A stretch of 64,000 nucleotides of DNA from Desulfovibrio sp. Lineage in GTDB: Bacteria; Desulfobacterota; Desulfovibrionia; Desulfovibrionales; Desulfovibrionaceae. The notes beneath the pieces were generated by a model that worked only from the letters and a program-made list of their open reading frames with translations, was not told the origin of the DNA and made no database searches. The translations under genes and the position numbers were made by a program. Below are positions 7,906 to 18,008 of this stretch, one piece after another. Every line of letters begins with the position of its first letter. The first letter of the stretch is position 1. The stretch lies in the NCBI GenBank assembly GCA_016208105.1, contig JACQYS010000013.1, forward strand, positions 62,001-126,000, written 5' to 3'.

Positions 7906-10900
7906 TTACTCGCCCCCGCCCTCCACGGCGAGGGTTCCAAGCCCGGTCGAGGCCTTTATCTCGGGATAGTACATGGCCTCGGCCTGAACCGGCGGCAGGG
8001 CGTAGTTGCCCGGTATCACAGCCCGGCAGAGTGTGTAGATGTCCACGGTCTTGTTCTCGGGCAGGTCCAAAAACACGTTGACCCTGTCCGCGCGGAAGTC
8101 CGCGTAGGTGGTGGCAGCGGGCTCATCCGCCATCCAGGGCAGGCGGTCCGTGGTGGCCAGGCGAGGGTTCTCCACCTCGAGCCCCGAAGGTATAAGTTGC
8201 GACACCACCACATGCGCCAGTTGCCCGGAGGTGGACCGGACGCTGGTCTTCACGACCACCACCGAACCTTGGGGCAGTTTGGCCATGTCCAGGGGTTTGC
8301 CGTCGCGGCTCAAATACTCACGTTTAACATCTATTCCCTGGGCAAAAGGCTTGTAGCTGGCAAGCTCAGGCACGCCACGGGTGTCCAAGGTGTAGAACAG
8401 CGAACCGGGCTGACAACCCTGATCCAGCGACAGGCGCAGCCCGCCCTGGTCCTTTATTCCCTTGAGAGCCAGGGTTTTGGCTGTGTCGAAACGGGCCAGG
8501 GGCTTGCTGTCTGAGACCACCTGGCCGCCGCATGCCGGCGAGGCCTGCTGCCTGGCGAAGAGCTTGCCCAGGGCCATGAACGCCATGCCGGATTCCTGGG
8601 TGGAGCAGAACTTAGCGGAATCCAGTAGCCTCGTAAGTTCCCTGGCGGTCTTGGCCGTTTCCTGGCCGGCAGGGTCAGCATCGGCAAGTGCCGCAAGTTT
8701 CAAGGCCTGGGAACGCAAGGTCGAATCAAAGATGTCGTCCTGGCGTGGTGCCGGGACCGGTTCCCCGAGACCAGTCAGCAGCCGTTCGCCTCCCTTGGCG
8801 TTTCCGGCGGCCACATAGGCCGCGCCCAGAAGGGCCTTGGCGTCCGCCGTGAGCTGCCCGGCCAATTTGTCGCGCATATGATCCATCATGCCCCGGTCTG
8901 GCTTTCCGGCCCTGGCGATCACGTAGAGTCCGTAGGCCTGGGTCTTAAGACCTCCGCCCTTGTGTTCGGCCTTCACCGCGTCCGCGATCCAGGCCAGAGC
9001 CTGCTCAAGCATCTTGCCCGGCACTTGGTACCCGGCCTTCGAGGCCTCCAACAGGAAGTGCGAGGCATACACCGAGGCCCACTCCTGTTCCGTGGAACTG
9101 CCCGGCCACATGCCGAAACCGCCCGAAGGCAGCTGCATGGAAAGGGCCCGGCTCACTCCGGCCTGGGCCTGGGCCTCGGGAGAGGACTTGGCCAGGGCCT
9201 CTGGTTCAAGCTCCCGGGCCAGATTGGCGAAGTACAGAAGCGGGAAGGATTTGGACACGGTCTGTTCCATGCAGCCGTACGGGTAGCCCAGAAGCGCGTC
9301 GAGCTTGCCCGAGTAGCGCACCAGCGGGAAGCGCCCAATGCGCAGGTCCCTGGTAACGGTCCCAGGCAAGAGACCCTGGGCGCTTGCGGCCGGGAAGTCC
9401 ACTTCCTGGCCTTGGTTTGCACCATCGAGTATGCTGCTGACCGCCGGCAGGGGAGAGCGCACGAACAACTCTGTGCGTGCGTCCGTTGTCTCGCTGTTAC
9501 CCGATGCCGCAACCGAGAGCGTAGCCACTCCCTCAGTCGAGCTGGTCTTCACCGCCACGAACACGGTCCGTTCCTTGCCCTTGGGGATGGCCACGGGTTC
9601 AGGAACCTTGGCAACAGCCATGGCACCGGATGCCTCAAGCCGTATACTGAATGATCCGTCGGAACCGGTGTCGTTTCGTATGGTCATGGGCAGACGCATG
9701 GTCTCACCGGTCTGGGCGAAGCGCGGGAACGTCGGCAGGAGCACCAGCGGACTGCGCACCCGTGTTATGTGCTGGGACGAGCCGAAGCGGTTACCACTGA
9801 CAGCCACGGCCATCACCCGGAGCGCGCCCTGGAATTGCGGAACGTCGATGGTCCACTGCACCCGACCGCGCGCATCAGCCTTGAGCGGACCGGACCAGAA
9901 GGCCACGGACTTGTCGCCCTGGGGTGATTCGGTTCGCAGATAGCGGCTCCAGTCATCGCCGCCCGCCGGAGACTTGGCGACCTGGGATTTCACTTCCGGC
10001 AGGAGCATGGCCCAGGTGTCGAAGGAGGATACTTCCAGGCCGCGCTTGGCGTAGAACGACGCCCAGGGGTCCGGGGTCTTCTGGGCGATGAGCTGCAGGA
10101 TGCCTTCGTCAACGGCGGACAGGGTCACCACGGCCCCGGGATCAGCCTGGGCGATGATGGTCAGAGGTGTTTTGGGGCGTATCTGCTCTGGCGCGAGAAT
10201 GGCCACCTTCTGGCGCCCGGCCTCGCGGCCGACGCCAACAGAGATTGAGCCGAAAGCGCGCCCGGTTTCACCGGGGCGCACGTCCGCGCCCTTTCGGACC
10301 AGAACGCCCGTTACATACACGTTGGGGCTGTAGCCCGCCTTGATGGGTACGCTCACCTCGCCGGTATTGGCCGGCAGGTCCACCAGGATCACGTCCTGGA
10401 CGCCGGTCGACTCCACGGTGAGCAGCAGCTTGCCGGGAAATGGCGCCCTGACCTGGAGCTTGGCCGTTTCGCCAGGCAGATAGTCGGCCTTGGCCGAGAC
10501 GAATTCCAGTTTGGCCGCGTTTTCCATGGCCCAGGGGTTGTACCCCTGTCCCTCGGCCCAGAAGCCGAGCTGTGCGGCCGCACCGGTTGCCGGCTCCTTG
10601 AGCACCAGACGGTAACTGCCGAATTTGGGCGGTGTCAGGCTCACCTGCCCCTTGGACCCGGCATTGGCTATCTCCCGGCGCTCCACCAGTTTGGCGTCTC
10701 GCTTGGTCTCGTACTTGAATCCCTGGCCGTCATCGGAACGCCTGAGCACGGTCTGCCAGCGATCTTCGTAGAGTTCCGCCACCAGAGTGGTCGCCTGCGC
10801 CTCCTGGCCCAGTCCGTCCACCACCACATACTCGAACACCTGGGGCTGGCCCGGTTTGAGACCGGATTCACCAAGTTTCTTTATGCCAGGATAGCGCGGA

Positions 10901-13392
10901 TAGGCGTCCACCAGCATCTTCACCCTGGCTGCCACACCACGCCCACCTGCTTCGCTCACCCGCCCGGATATCACCGCCACCAGCGCCGCCGGAGGCTTAA
11001 GCCCTTCGGGGATGGCAGCCTTGAACGTCGCCCGGCCTTCGTCGTCCAGCGAGCCGTTCTCTCGGGGCATGGTGATGGGATCAAAAGTCCGTTCGGGATC
11101 GCCGAACACGTAGGCTTCGTATCCCTTGGGAGTGAACGGCGCCGGGGTCAGGCTCACCTGGGTCTCCACAGCGAGCCCGGCAGCCGGAGCACCGAAGAGG
11201 TAGCGCCCCTCCACAGCGTAGGCCAGATCCTTGCCCGGCGAGGCCCTCTCCGTTTCCGGCTTGACCTCGGTGGAGATGCGGTCCGGCTTGAAGTCTTCCA
11301 CTTCGAACCGGTATTGGCCGATTGGTTCGTCACCGGCCAGAGCCTCGAGAATATACGGCCCGGTCAACTGATGCACCGGGATGGTCCGGCTGAAAAGCGC
11401 CATTCCCTGGGTGTCGGTCTTCACGTTCTCCACGGCCAGTTCCCGCCCCTGGGGATCCGTCCAGCGAAGCTTGACAGGCATGGGCGGAGGGGTGGCCAGT
11501 TTGGTGTCCCGCACCGCCACGGCCCCGGATACGGTCTCTCCGGGGCGGTAGATGTCGCGCTCACCCCAGAGGAAGGCCTGGTATCCGGCCTGGGCCACTT
11601 CCACTCCCGAGATGTCATACCCGGTCATGTCGGTCTTTAAGCGTTCGAACTGCATGAAGGCGTAGTCGGTGTCCTTTTCCACAGTGACCATGAAGAGCTG
11701 CTTGTCCTCGGGCAGGTCCGCGAGGCCCGTGGCACGCCAGACGCCCCGGGCGTCGGTGACGCCCTGGAAGAGAACCTGGTTCTTGGTGGAGACCACCTTC
11801 ACCCGGGCCCCGGCCACCGGAGACGCATCTTTATAAGATGCAACCCAGACCAGAAGGTCGTCGTGGCCCAGCTTGGCTGCGATTCCCAGGTCCGTGACCA
11901 GCATCCATTTCTGCCCGCCGGGACCGCTACGTCCCTCGGCTGAAACCGTGATCTTATACAGGCCAGGCTCCTGGCCTTTGACGTGCTCCTCCACGTTCAG
12001 GGGGGTCACCTGAGGAAGATTGCGAGGGGCTTTCAGCGGCATGCTGAAGTTGTCCAGGGTGTCTCCCAGGTAGGGCAGGACCTCTTCGGGATAGCCTTCG
12101 TCGTTGTAGAACGAGTAGTCGTAATAGTTGAGGGCGAAGAAGATGTTGTTACGGTACACCCTTTCGATCTGAACTTGAGCGGCTTTGACGTTCACCGATT
12201 CCACGGCCACGTTGCGCGAGCCGCTGCGGGGCAGATACATGCCCTGTTGGGCGAACTTGGCCGAGGGCGCGAGATCAGGGATCTTGAGGCTGAATTTGGC
12301 GTCCTTTTCCAGGGCTGCGCCGCTTAATGCCGTGAGCCCCTTGGGCAAGGTGACCGAATAGGCAGCCCCGGGCTTGAATCCGCCGGAAACCAGAATACCC
12401 GCGCCTGACTCTGAGCTGATCGAAAGATTCTCCACGGCCGGTTCGATCATCACGCGCCGCTTGAACTCCTCCGGATCGGTCTTGGCTGAGAAGGTGAACA
12501 GCCAAGCCTGCGATTCCCGCTCCTGCTTCTTGGGAGCAAAGGCTTCCAGCGCCATGGAATGGACCACTGGAACGGACAGGACGATAGTCTGCTCGAGCTT
12601 GGACCCTTCCATGGAGACGATCTTGTCCTTATCGCCAAGCAGGGTGAACGTCCGCGCCTTGGCCTCGCCCACCACCGGGGCGCTCACCAGCTTGAGCGAG
12701 CTCGAGCCCTCTTCGTCTTCCTGGCTCGCTGTCAACGCCACCGGCGACGCGTCCCCGAGCTTGGGGTCGATCAATTTGAAACCCTGCAGGACGTCCTTGG
12801 GCTTGACCATTCCGTTGAAACGAAGCGTCCAAACGATGGAGTACTGCCCAGGCTTTCCGGATACCGGGTCCAGCTCGACGTTCCATTCGTAAACGCGCAA
12901 ACCGTATCCCTTGATGTCAAATACCGTGCGTCCTGCAAGTGTTTCGCCCTTGGGCAGGAACCGCTCGGACCTGGCCGTGAAGGTGTACGTGGTGGATCGG
13001 TCGAAGGCGTTCTTGCCGGACGGCTTGAACTTGAGCACGTAAGGTCCCATCCAGTTCCACTGTCCGGGCACCGGCGGGTCGATGTCGAAGGGCGGGTTGG
13101 AAATGTCACCGGAGGATTCTTCCTCGCCAACGGGCTTGTTGAAGGCGATGAAAACCTCGTCCCGCCGCTGCTGGAAGGAAACCGCTTCCACCGCTCCGGA
13201 ATTCGCGGATTGGCCCTTTTCCGGCGCCTGAGCCTTCTGCCCCGATGCTGGGGTGCTAGTCTGACTCGAAGCTTGTTCCTGCTTCGTCACTTCAGGGCTT
13301 TTCAGAAGAAAATACCCCTGAATCCCGACGATCAAGAGCAGTATGGCGATAACGAGGTTTTTTACAGAGGAGGGGTGACCGCTTTGGCTCAT
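7906..13392 (-). CDS. yfhM: bacterial alpha-2-macroglobulin family protein with thioester
   Basis: A giant (1828 residues) periplasmic, membrane-tethered protease-trap protein. The ATG at 13392 gives an N-terminal anchor helix (NLVIAILLLIVGIQGYFLL), then a Gln/Ser/Ala-rich linker, an array of macroglobulin-type beta domains, and a C-terminal alpha/alpha thioester domain. The thioester motif is present as YGCMEQT, so the protein should form the internal Cys-Gln bond that covalently captures proteases. The gene ends 147 bases before pbpC on the same strand. A longer start in the same frame (13455) would put 21 extra residues before the anchor and is less likely. Confidence 0.92.
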   Translation of the reverse strand: MSQSGHPSSVKNLVIAILLLIVGIQGYFLLKSPEVTKQEQASSQTSTPASGQKAQAPEKGQSANSGAVEAVSFQQRRDEVFIAFNKPVGEEESSGDISNPPFDIDPPVPGQWNWMGPYVLKFKPSGKNAFDRSTTYTFTARSERFLPKGETLAGRTVFDIKGYGLRVYEWNVELDPVSGKPGQYSIVWTLRFNGMVKPKDVLQGFKLIDPKLGDASPVALTASQEDEEGSSSLKLVSAPVVGEAKARTFTLLGDKDKIVSMEGSKLEQTIVLSVPVVHSMALEAFAPKKQERESQAWLFTFSAKTDPEEFKRRVMIEPAVENLSISSESGAGILVSGGFKPGAAYSVTLPKGLTALSGAALEKDAKFSLKIPDLAPSAKFAQQGMYLPRSGSRNVAVESVNVKAAQVQIERVYRNNIFFALNYYDYSFYNDEGYPEEVLPYLGDTLDNFSMPLKAPRNLPQVTPLNVEEHVKGQEPGLYKITVSAEGRSGPGGQKWMLVTDLGIAAKLGHDDLLVWVASYKDASPVAGARVKVVSTKNQVLFQGVTDARGVWRATGLADLPEDKQLFMVTVEKDTDYAFMQFERLKTDMTGYDISGVEVAQAGYQAFLWGERDIYRPGETVSGAVAVRDTKLATPPPMPVKLRWTDPQGRELAVENVKTDTQGMALFSRTIPVHQLTGPYILEALAGDEPIGQYRFEVEDFKPDRISTEVKPETERASPGKDLAYAVEGRYLFGAPAAGLAVETQVSLTPAPFTPKGYEAYVFGDPERTFDPITMPRENGSLDDEGRATFKAAIPEGLKPPAALVAVISGRVSEAGGRGVAARVKMLVDAYPRYPGIKKLGESGLKPGQPQVFEYVVVDGLGQEAQATTLVAELYEDRWQTVLRRSDDGQGFKYETKRDAKLVERREIANAGSKGQVSLTPPKFGSYRLVLKEPATGAAAQLGFWAEGQGYNPWAMENAAKLEFVSAKADYLPGETAKLQVRAPFPGKLLLTVESTGVQDVILVDLPANTGEVSVPIKAGYSPNVYVTGVLVRKGADVRPGETGRAFGSISVGVGREAGRQKVAILAPEQIRPKTPLTIIAQADPGAVVTLSAVDEGILQLIAQKTPDPWASFYAKRGLEVSSFDTWAMLLPEVKSQVAKSPAGGDDWSRYLRTESPQGDKSVAFWSGPLKADARGRVQWTIDVPQFQGALRVMAVAVSGNRFGSSQHITRVRSPLVLLPTFPRFAQTGETMRLPMTIRNDTGSDGSFSIRLEASGAMAVAKVPEPVAIPKGKERTVFVAVKTSSTEGVATLSVAASGNSETTDARTELFVRSPLPAVSSILDGANQGQEVDFPAASAQGLLPGTVTRDLRIGRFPLVRYSGKLDALLGYPYGCMEQTVSKSFPLLYFANLARELEPEALAKSSPEAQAQAGVSRALSMQLPSGGFGMWPGSSTEQEWASVYASHFLLEASKAGYQVPGKMLEQALAWIADAVKAEHKGGGLKTQAYGLYVIARAGKPDRGMMDHMRDKLAGQLTADAKALLGAAYVAAGNAKGGERLLTGLGEPVPAPRQDDIFDSTLRSQALKLAALADADPAGQETAKTARELTRLLDSAKFCSTQESGMAFMALGKLFARQQASPACGGQVVSDSKPLARFDTAKTLALKGIKDQGGLRLSLDQGCQPGSLFYTLDTRGVPELASYKPFAQGIDVKREYLSRDGKPLDMAKLPQGSVVVVKTSVRSTSGQLAHVVVSQLIPSGLEVENPRLATTDRLPWMADEPAATTYADFRADRVNVFLDLPENKTVDIYTLCRAVIPGNYALPPVQAEAMYYPEIKASTGLGTLAVEGGGE

Positions 13393-13514
13393 GGGGAAGC
13401 TCCGGGAATACTCTAGTGATATGCAGTGTGTAGCATGACCGCATGGCGTTGGCAAAGACCAGGCGACGCGCCGAGCTTGACGAGGGGCTAAGATTCACCC
13501 ATAGACTTCGCCTC

Positions 13515-14213
13515 ATGAGCGATACCCGCATGACTCTCTCCGTGGTGATCCCGGTCTACAACGAAAAAGCCACCATTCTGGACATACTGGACCTCGTGCT
13601 TTCCCAGCCCGACGTGGACGAGGTGGTGCTGGTGGACGACTTCTCCACCGACGGCACCCGGGACATCCTTACGTCCCTGCAAGGCCGGGACAAGGTCCTC
13701 GTGCACTTCCATCCCTTCAACAAGGGCAAGGGAGCCGCGCTGAGAACAGGCTTCGCGGTCGCCACCAAGGATGTGATCCTTATCCAGGACGCAGACATGG
13801 AGTACGATCCGGGCGACTACCCTGCCCTGCTGGCACCGATCTTTTCCGGCCGGGCCGACGCGGTGTTCGGCTCGCGCTTCCTGGGCGGCACGCACCGGGT
13901 GCTCTACTTCTGGCACTACCTGGCCAACCGGTTCCTCACCCTTTTGTCCAACATCTTCACCGGGCTTAACCTCACGGACATGGAAGTCTGCTACAAGGTC
14001 TTCCGCAAGGATCTTCTCGACCGAATAGATATCGTTTGCGACCGTTTCGGCATCGAGCCGGAACTGACCGCCAAGGTGGCCAAATTGAAGGCCAGGGTCT
14101 ACGAGGTGCCAGTTTCCTATTATGGCCGCACCTACGACGAAGGCAAAAAAATCGGCTGGAAGGACGGCATCGCCGCCATCTACTGGATCGTGCGCTTCGG
14201 TGTGTGCCGCTAG
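13515..14213 (+). CDS. family 2 glycosyltransferase (dolichyl-phosphate-mannose-synthase-like)
   Basis: A 232-residue soluble GT-A enzyme that transfers a sugar from a nucleotide donor, possibly to a polyprenyl phosphate. Visible motifs are [13 protein letters not shown] at the N-terminus, VDDFSTDGT, the metal-binding DADMEYDP region, and GSRFLGG. The C-terminal hydrophobic helices of the GtrB/ArnC group are absent. It is divergent from yfhM, 122 bases away, and only four bases precede the likely start of queA. The ATG at 13515 was preferred over in-frame upstream codons because it fits the family start; the ribosome-binding site is weak. Confidence 0.85.
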   Translation: MSDTRMTLSVVIPVYNEKATILDILDLVLSQPDVDEVVLVDDFSTDGTRDILTSLQGRDKVLVHFHPFNKGKGAALRTGFAVATKDVILIQDADMEYDPGDYPALLAPIFSGRADAVFGSRFLGGTHRVLYFWHYLANRFLTLLSNIFTGLNLTDMEVCYKVFRKDLLDRIDIVCDRFGIEPELTAKVAKLKARVYEVPVSYYGRTYDEGKKIGWKDGIAAIYWIVRFGVCR

Positions 14214-14217
14214 TCCA

Positions 14218-15318
14218 TTGCCAGACGAAAACTCTCTCGACTCCTACTGCTTCGAGCTCCCCGACGAGCTGATCGCGCAGGCGCCCGCAGACACGCGGGA
14301 CGCCTCGCGCCTTCTCGTGGTGGAGAAAAATCGCTGCGTTGTACGGGATGCCTCCTTCACGGATCTGCCCGAGTTGTTGCCTCCGGGAGCCTTGCTTGTG
14401 GCCAACAACTCCAAGGTGCTTCCCGCGAGGCTACTGACGCGCAAGCAAACAGGGGGAGCCGTAGAGTTTCTGCTGCTCACGCCCTTGCCGCTCATCGAGC
14501 CCCCAGGCCGGGCGGAGCTTTCCCACGAAGAATCAGATGTTTGGAGAGAGGCCCAGGCAGAAGGCCTTTTACGCGCCTCCAAGAAACCCAAGCCGGGAGA
14601 GCGCATAACGTTCTGCGATGAGCTGGAGCTTACCGTCCTTGAACGTGGCGAGTTCGGCCGCAGCCGGGTGACTCTTCGATGGCAGGGAAGCCTCAAGGCC
14701 ATATTCGAACGCATCGGTCACATGCCCCTACCTCCCTACATCCGCCGCCCCGATGGCGCGGACGACCGCTCGCGCTACCAGACCCTTCATGCCAGGGACG
14801 ACAAACAGGGGTCCGTGGCCGCCCCCACGGCCGGGCTGCACTTCACCCCAGAACTTCGCCAAACCCTCGCTTCCAAAGGGTTCGGATGGGCCGAAGTGAG
14901 CCTGCACGTCGGATATGGTACATTCAGCCCTGTTCGCGCCAAGGACATCCGCGAACACCGGATGCACGCTGAATACGTTGAGGTACCCGAAGAGACCGCC
15001 CTGGCCGTTGCCCAGGCCAAGGCAGAAGGGCGCCCGGTGTTCGCGGTGGGCACCACCTCGGCCCGTGCCCTGGAAGGGGCGTACGCGGCAACTGGCCGCA
15101 TCGGGGCCTTCACCGGCTGGACCGACATCTTCATCCGCCCCGGACGCCCGTTCGCCGTCCTGGACGGGATGCTCACCAATTTTCATTTGCCCGGCTCGTC
15201 GCTTGTGATTATGGTTGCCGCCCTGGCCGGAGGGGCTGTTATTTCTCAAGCTTACGCCCATGCCGTGCGTGAGCGTTACCGGTTTTTCTCATACGGCGAC
15301 GCCATGCTCATCCGCTAA
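14218..15318 (+). CDS. queA: S-adenosylmethionine:tRNA ribosyltransferase-isomerase
   Basis: QueA transfers and isomerises the ribosyl group of SAM onto preQ1 at tRNA position 34, giving epoxyqueuosine. With TTG 14218 as start the protein has 366 residues, normal for the family. Key blocks are YCFELPDELIAQAPA at the N-terminus, LLVANNSKVLPARL, GHMPLPPYIRR, the AAPTAGLHFTPEL signature and the C-terminal TNFHLPGSSL. The start is uncertain: no ATG fits, a GTG at 14200 would overlap the glycosyltransferase gene, and neither has a clear ribosome-binding site. Translational coupling with the upstream gene is likely. Confidence 0.93.
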   Translation: MPDENSLDSYCFELPDELIAQAPADTRDASRLLVVEKNRCVVRDASFTDLPELLPPGALLVANNSKVLPARLLTRKQTGGAVEFLLLTPLPLIEPPGRAELSHEESDVWREAQAEGLLRASKKPKPGERITFCDELELTVLERGEFGRSRVTLRWQGSLKAIFERIGHMPLPPYIRRPDGADDRSRYQTLHARDDKQGSVAAPTAGLHFTPELRQTLASKGFGWAEVSLHVGYGTFSPVRAKDIREHRMHAEYVEVPEETALAVAQAKAEGRPVFAVGTTSARALEGAYAATGRIGAFTGWTDIFIRPGRPFAVLDGMLTNFHLPGSSLVIMVAALAGGAVISQAYAHAVRERYRFFSYGDAMLIR

Positions 15319-15352
15319 CCGGGCCGGGTTTGCCTTCAAGGAGACCAATCCT

Positions 15353-15586
15353 ATGTCGCGAATTGTCATAGACGAGGGACGCTGCAAAGGGTGCCTGCTG
15401 TGCACAACCGTCTGTCCGGAAGACATCATCCGCGTGTCTTCGCGCATGAACGCGCAGGGCTACAAGGTGGTTGAATCCGATCCCGAGCGCCTGGCTTCCT
15501 GCACCGGGTGCACTGCCTGCGCCCAGATGTGCCCGGACCTTGCCATCGTGGTCTGGCGCACTCGCAAGAGCAAGGAGGCCGCGTGA
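15353..15586 (+). CDS. 2-oxoacid:acceptor oxidoreductase, delta (ferredoxin-like) subunit
   Basis: A 77-residue dicluster ferredoxin with two [4Fe-4S] motifs, CKGCLLCTTVCP (about residues 11-22) and CTGCTACAQMCP (about 50-61). It should carry electrons from the catalytic subunits to ferredoxin. The start ATG 15353 has an aaggag ribosome-binding site. Its stop overlaps the start of the alpha subunit by one base, and the four subunits are coupled by one- to four-base overlaps through to 17944. The order delta-alpha-beta-gamma is typical of KorDABC/VorDABC-type enzymes. Confidence 0.9.
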   Translation: MSRIVIDEGRCKGCLLCTTVCPEDIIRVSSRMNAQGYKVVESDPERLASCTGCTACAQMCPDLAIVVWRTRKSKEAA

Positions 15587-16653
15587 TGGAAGGCGGACGT
15601 ATTTTCGTCAAGGGCAACGAGGCCGTGTCCATGGGGGCCATCGACGCCGGGCTCAAGGGCTACTTCGGCTACCCCATCACGCCCCAGAACGAAATTCCGG
15701 AATTCATGAGCAAGCATCTGCCCAAGGCAGGCGGCGCCTTCGTACAGGCCGAGAGCGAAGTGGCGGCCATCAACATGGTGCTCGGCGCGGGAGCTTCCGG
15801 CGCGCGCGCCATGACCTCCTCTTCCGGCCCGGGCATTTCGCTCATGCAGGAGGCCATCTCCTACATGGCGGGCAGCGAGATCCCATGCGTCATCGTGAAC
15901 ATGATGCGCGGCGGCCCTGGCCTTGGCGACATCAACACCGCCCAGGGCGACTACTTCCAGTCCACCAGGGGCGGCGGACACGGCGACTACCGCACCCCCT
16001 GCCTGGCCCCTGCCACCTGCCAGGAGGCCTACGACATGACCCGTGAAGCCTTTGATTGGGCCTTCGCATACCGCACCCCGGTCCTGGTGGTGGGCGACGC
16101 TATCCTGGGACAGATGAAGGAACCCCTTGTCCGGCGCGAACCGCGTCCGGCCGATCCCAACGAAGCCGCCGACTGGAGGCTCGACGGGGCCAAAGGCCGC
16201 AAGCAGCGTATCCTCAGGTCCCTGTATCTGGCCGAAGGCATGCTGGCCGATGTGAACCGGCGTCTGGCCGCCAAGTACCTGGACATGCGCTCCCGGGCCA
16301 GGGCCGACCAGTTCATGACCGAGGATGCCGATCTGGTGGTGGTTTCCTTCGGTTCCATCGGGCGAATCGTCAAATCAGCCGTCCGCAAGCTCAGAGCCAG
16401 AGGACGCAAGGTTGGCCTGTTCCGGCCAATCACCCTGTACCCGTTCCCGGATCAGGAGCTCAGAGACCTGGCCTATTCCGGCAAGCGCTTCCTTACCATC
16501 GAGCACAACCTGGGCCAGATGGTGGACGACGTGCGTCTGGCCGTACGCGGCCACTCGGATTCCGACTTCTTCGGCGCCCTGTCCGGCACCATCCCGACCC
16601 CGGACTATTTCGAAGATGGCATCGAACGCGCCTGCGCGGGAGAAACCCTATGA
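15586..16653 (+). CDS. vorB: 2-oxoacid:ferredoxin oxidoreductase, alpha subunit (VorB-like)
   Basis: A 355-residue subunit carrying the pyrimidine-binding and transketolase-C-like domains of a pyruvate/2-ketoisovalerate/2-oxoglutarate:ferredoxin oxidoreductase. The N-terminal AVSMGAIDAGLKGYFGYPITP and the AESEVAAINMVLGAGASGARAMTSSSGPG block are family hallmarks; the C-terminus has the LFRPITLYPFPD strand. The enzyme oxidatively decarboxylates a 2-oxoacid to an acyl-CoA while reducing ferredoxin. Whether the substrate is a branched-chain 2-oxoacid or 2-oxoglutarate cannot be decided from the sequence alone, so the symbol is tentative. Confidence 0.88.
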   Translation: MEGGRIFVKGNEAVSMGAIDAGLKGYFGYPITPQNEIPEFMSKHLPKAGGAFVQAESEVAAINMVLGAGASGARAMTSSSGPGISLMQEAISYMAGSEIPCVIVNMMRGGPGLGDINTAQGDYFQSTRGGGHGDYRTPCLAPATCQEAYDMTREAFDWAFAYRTPVLVVGDAILGQMKEPLVRREPRPADPNEAADWRLDGAKGRKQRILRSLYLAEGMLADVNRRLAAKYLDMRSRARADQFMTEDADLVVVSFGSIGRIVKSAVRKLRARGRKVGLFRPITLYPFPDQELRDLAYSGKRFLTIEHNLGQMVDDVRLAVRGHSDSDFFGALSGTIPTPDYFEDGIERACAGETL

Positions 16654-17408
16654 ACGAATCTATCGTTTTTGAGCGCACCCCGTCCGTGGCCGACGTTCCC
16701 ACCCACTATTGTCCCGGGTGCCAGCACGGAGTAGCCCACCGGATCGTAGCCGAATACCTGGACTCCCAGGGCCTGGCAGACAACACCCTCATGGTCACCT
16801 CCGTGGGCTGCTCGGTGCTGCTCTACAACTATCTGCTCTTTGACGCGGTGGAGGCAGCCCACGGGCGGGCTCCGGCCACGGCCACGGGTTTGAAGCGCGT
16901 ATCCCCGGACAAGGTGGTCTTCACCTACCAGGGCGACGGCGACCTGGCCTCCATCGGCATGGCCGAGATCATGCACGCTGCCAACCGGGGCGAGCGCATC
17001 ACCATCATCTTCGTGAACAACACCTGCTACGGCATGACCGGAGGCCAGATGGCCCCAACCACGCTTATCGGCCAGAAGACCACCACCTGTCCTTCAGGAC
17101 GGTGCTCCTCCACCGAGGGTTCGCCCATACACATGGCCGAAATCATGGCTTCCCTGCCCGGAGTGGTCTATTCCACCCGGGTGGCGCTCAACTCTGTCAA
17201 GCACATCGCCCAGGCCAAGAAAGCCGTGCGTCATGCCTTCGAAGCTCAGCTGCAGAACCGGGGCATGGGCTTCGTGGAGATGCTGGCCACCTGCCCAACC
17301 AACTGGAAGATGACCCCTGTCCAGGCCAACGAACGCATAGAGAACGAGCTTATCCCCTGCTTTCCCCTGGGTGTTTTCAAGGACCTCAAAACCTCCGGAG
17401 CCTGCTGA
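16650..17408 (+). CDS. 2-oxoacid:ferredoxin oxidoreductase, beta (thiamine diphosphate) subunit
   Basis: A 252-residue ThDP-binding subunit. The ThDP/Mg motif is GDGDLASIGMAEIMHAANR followed by the distal NN of IIFVNNTCYGMTGGQ. An N-terminal CPGCQHG and later cysteines suit the beta subunits that help bind an iron-sulfur cluster. The ATG overlaps the alpha stop (ATGA), and its own stop overlaps the gamma start, so the subunits are made in a fixed ratio. A longer upstream frame is an artefact of reading through the alpha gene. Confidence 0.9.
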   Translation: MNESIVFERTPSVADVPTHYCPGCQHGVAHRIVAEYLDSQGLADNTLMVTSVGCSVLLYNYLLFDAVEAAHGRAPATATGLKRVSPDKVVFTYQGDGDLASIGMAEIMHAANRGERITIIFVNNTCYGMTGGQMAPTTLIGQKTTTCPSGRCSSTEGSPIHMAEIMASLPGVVYSTRVALNSVKHIAQAKKAVRHAFEAQLQNRGMGFVEMLATCPTNWKMTPVQANERIENELIPCFPLGVFKDLKTSGAC

Positions 17409-17944
17409 TGTACGCCGATGTGATCGTCGCCGGATTCGGCGGCCAGGGCGTGGTCCTGGCCGGAACGCTGCTGGCCCAGGCAGCCATGGAGCATGGCCTT
17501 CACGTCACCTTCATGCCGGTGTACGGCCCGGAGATGCGTGGCGGCACGGCCAACTGCACCGTGGTCCTCTCGGACGAGGACATCGGTTCTCCCATCATCA
17601 GGAGCCCCCAGGGGGTCATAGCCCTGAACCGGCCGAGCCTGGAGAAGTTCCAGCCGCTCCTGGTGGATGGCGGGATCATGGTTATCAACTCATCCCTGTG
17701 CGATCCGTCCCTGGCCGACACGCCTCGCGTGAAGGCCTACTCCGTTGCCTGCAACGAGATCGCCGAGAAGGTGGGCAACTCCCGCATGGTGAACATGGTG
17801 GCTCTGGGCGCCTACGCCAAGGCCACCGGGGTGTTGCCCTTGGAAAGGATCAAGGAGGCCCTGTCCCACGTTATACCGGGGCACTACAGCCACATGATCC
17901 CAAAGAACGCCGAGGCCCTGCAGGCCGGCTACGACTCGATTTGA
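17408..17944 (+). CDS. 2-oxoacid:ferredoxin oxidoreductase, gamma subunit
   Basis: A 178-residue subunit of the POR/KOR gamma family, which helps close the CoA-binding site of the complex. The family marks are [19 protein letters not shown] at the N-terminus and [20 protein letters not shown]. It completes the four-gene operon that begins at 15353 and is followed 6 bases later by a terminator. Confidence 0.9.
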   Translation: MYADVIVAGFGGQGVVLAGTLLAQAAMEHGLHVTFMPVYGPEMRGGTANCTVVLSDEDIGSPIIRSPQGVIALNRPSLEKFQPLLVDGGIMVINSSLCDPSLADTPRVKAYSVACNEIAEKVGNSRMVNMVALGAYAKATGVLPLERIKEALSHVIPGHYSHMIPKNAEALQAGYDSI

Positions 17945-17950
17945 CTTAAC

Positions 17951-17976
17951 AGGGGCCGCGAGGCCCCTTTCGTTTT
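17951..17976 (+). terminator. terminator of the 2-oxoacid oxidoreductase operon
   Basis: A 7-bp stem (AGGGGCC at 17951-17957 with GGCCCCT at 17962-17968), GCGA loop, followed by a TT-rich tail (ttcgtttt). Confidence 0.8.
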
Positions 17977-18008
17977 CAGACCGCCCACGCGGGGTCCAAA
18001 GGGAACCC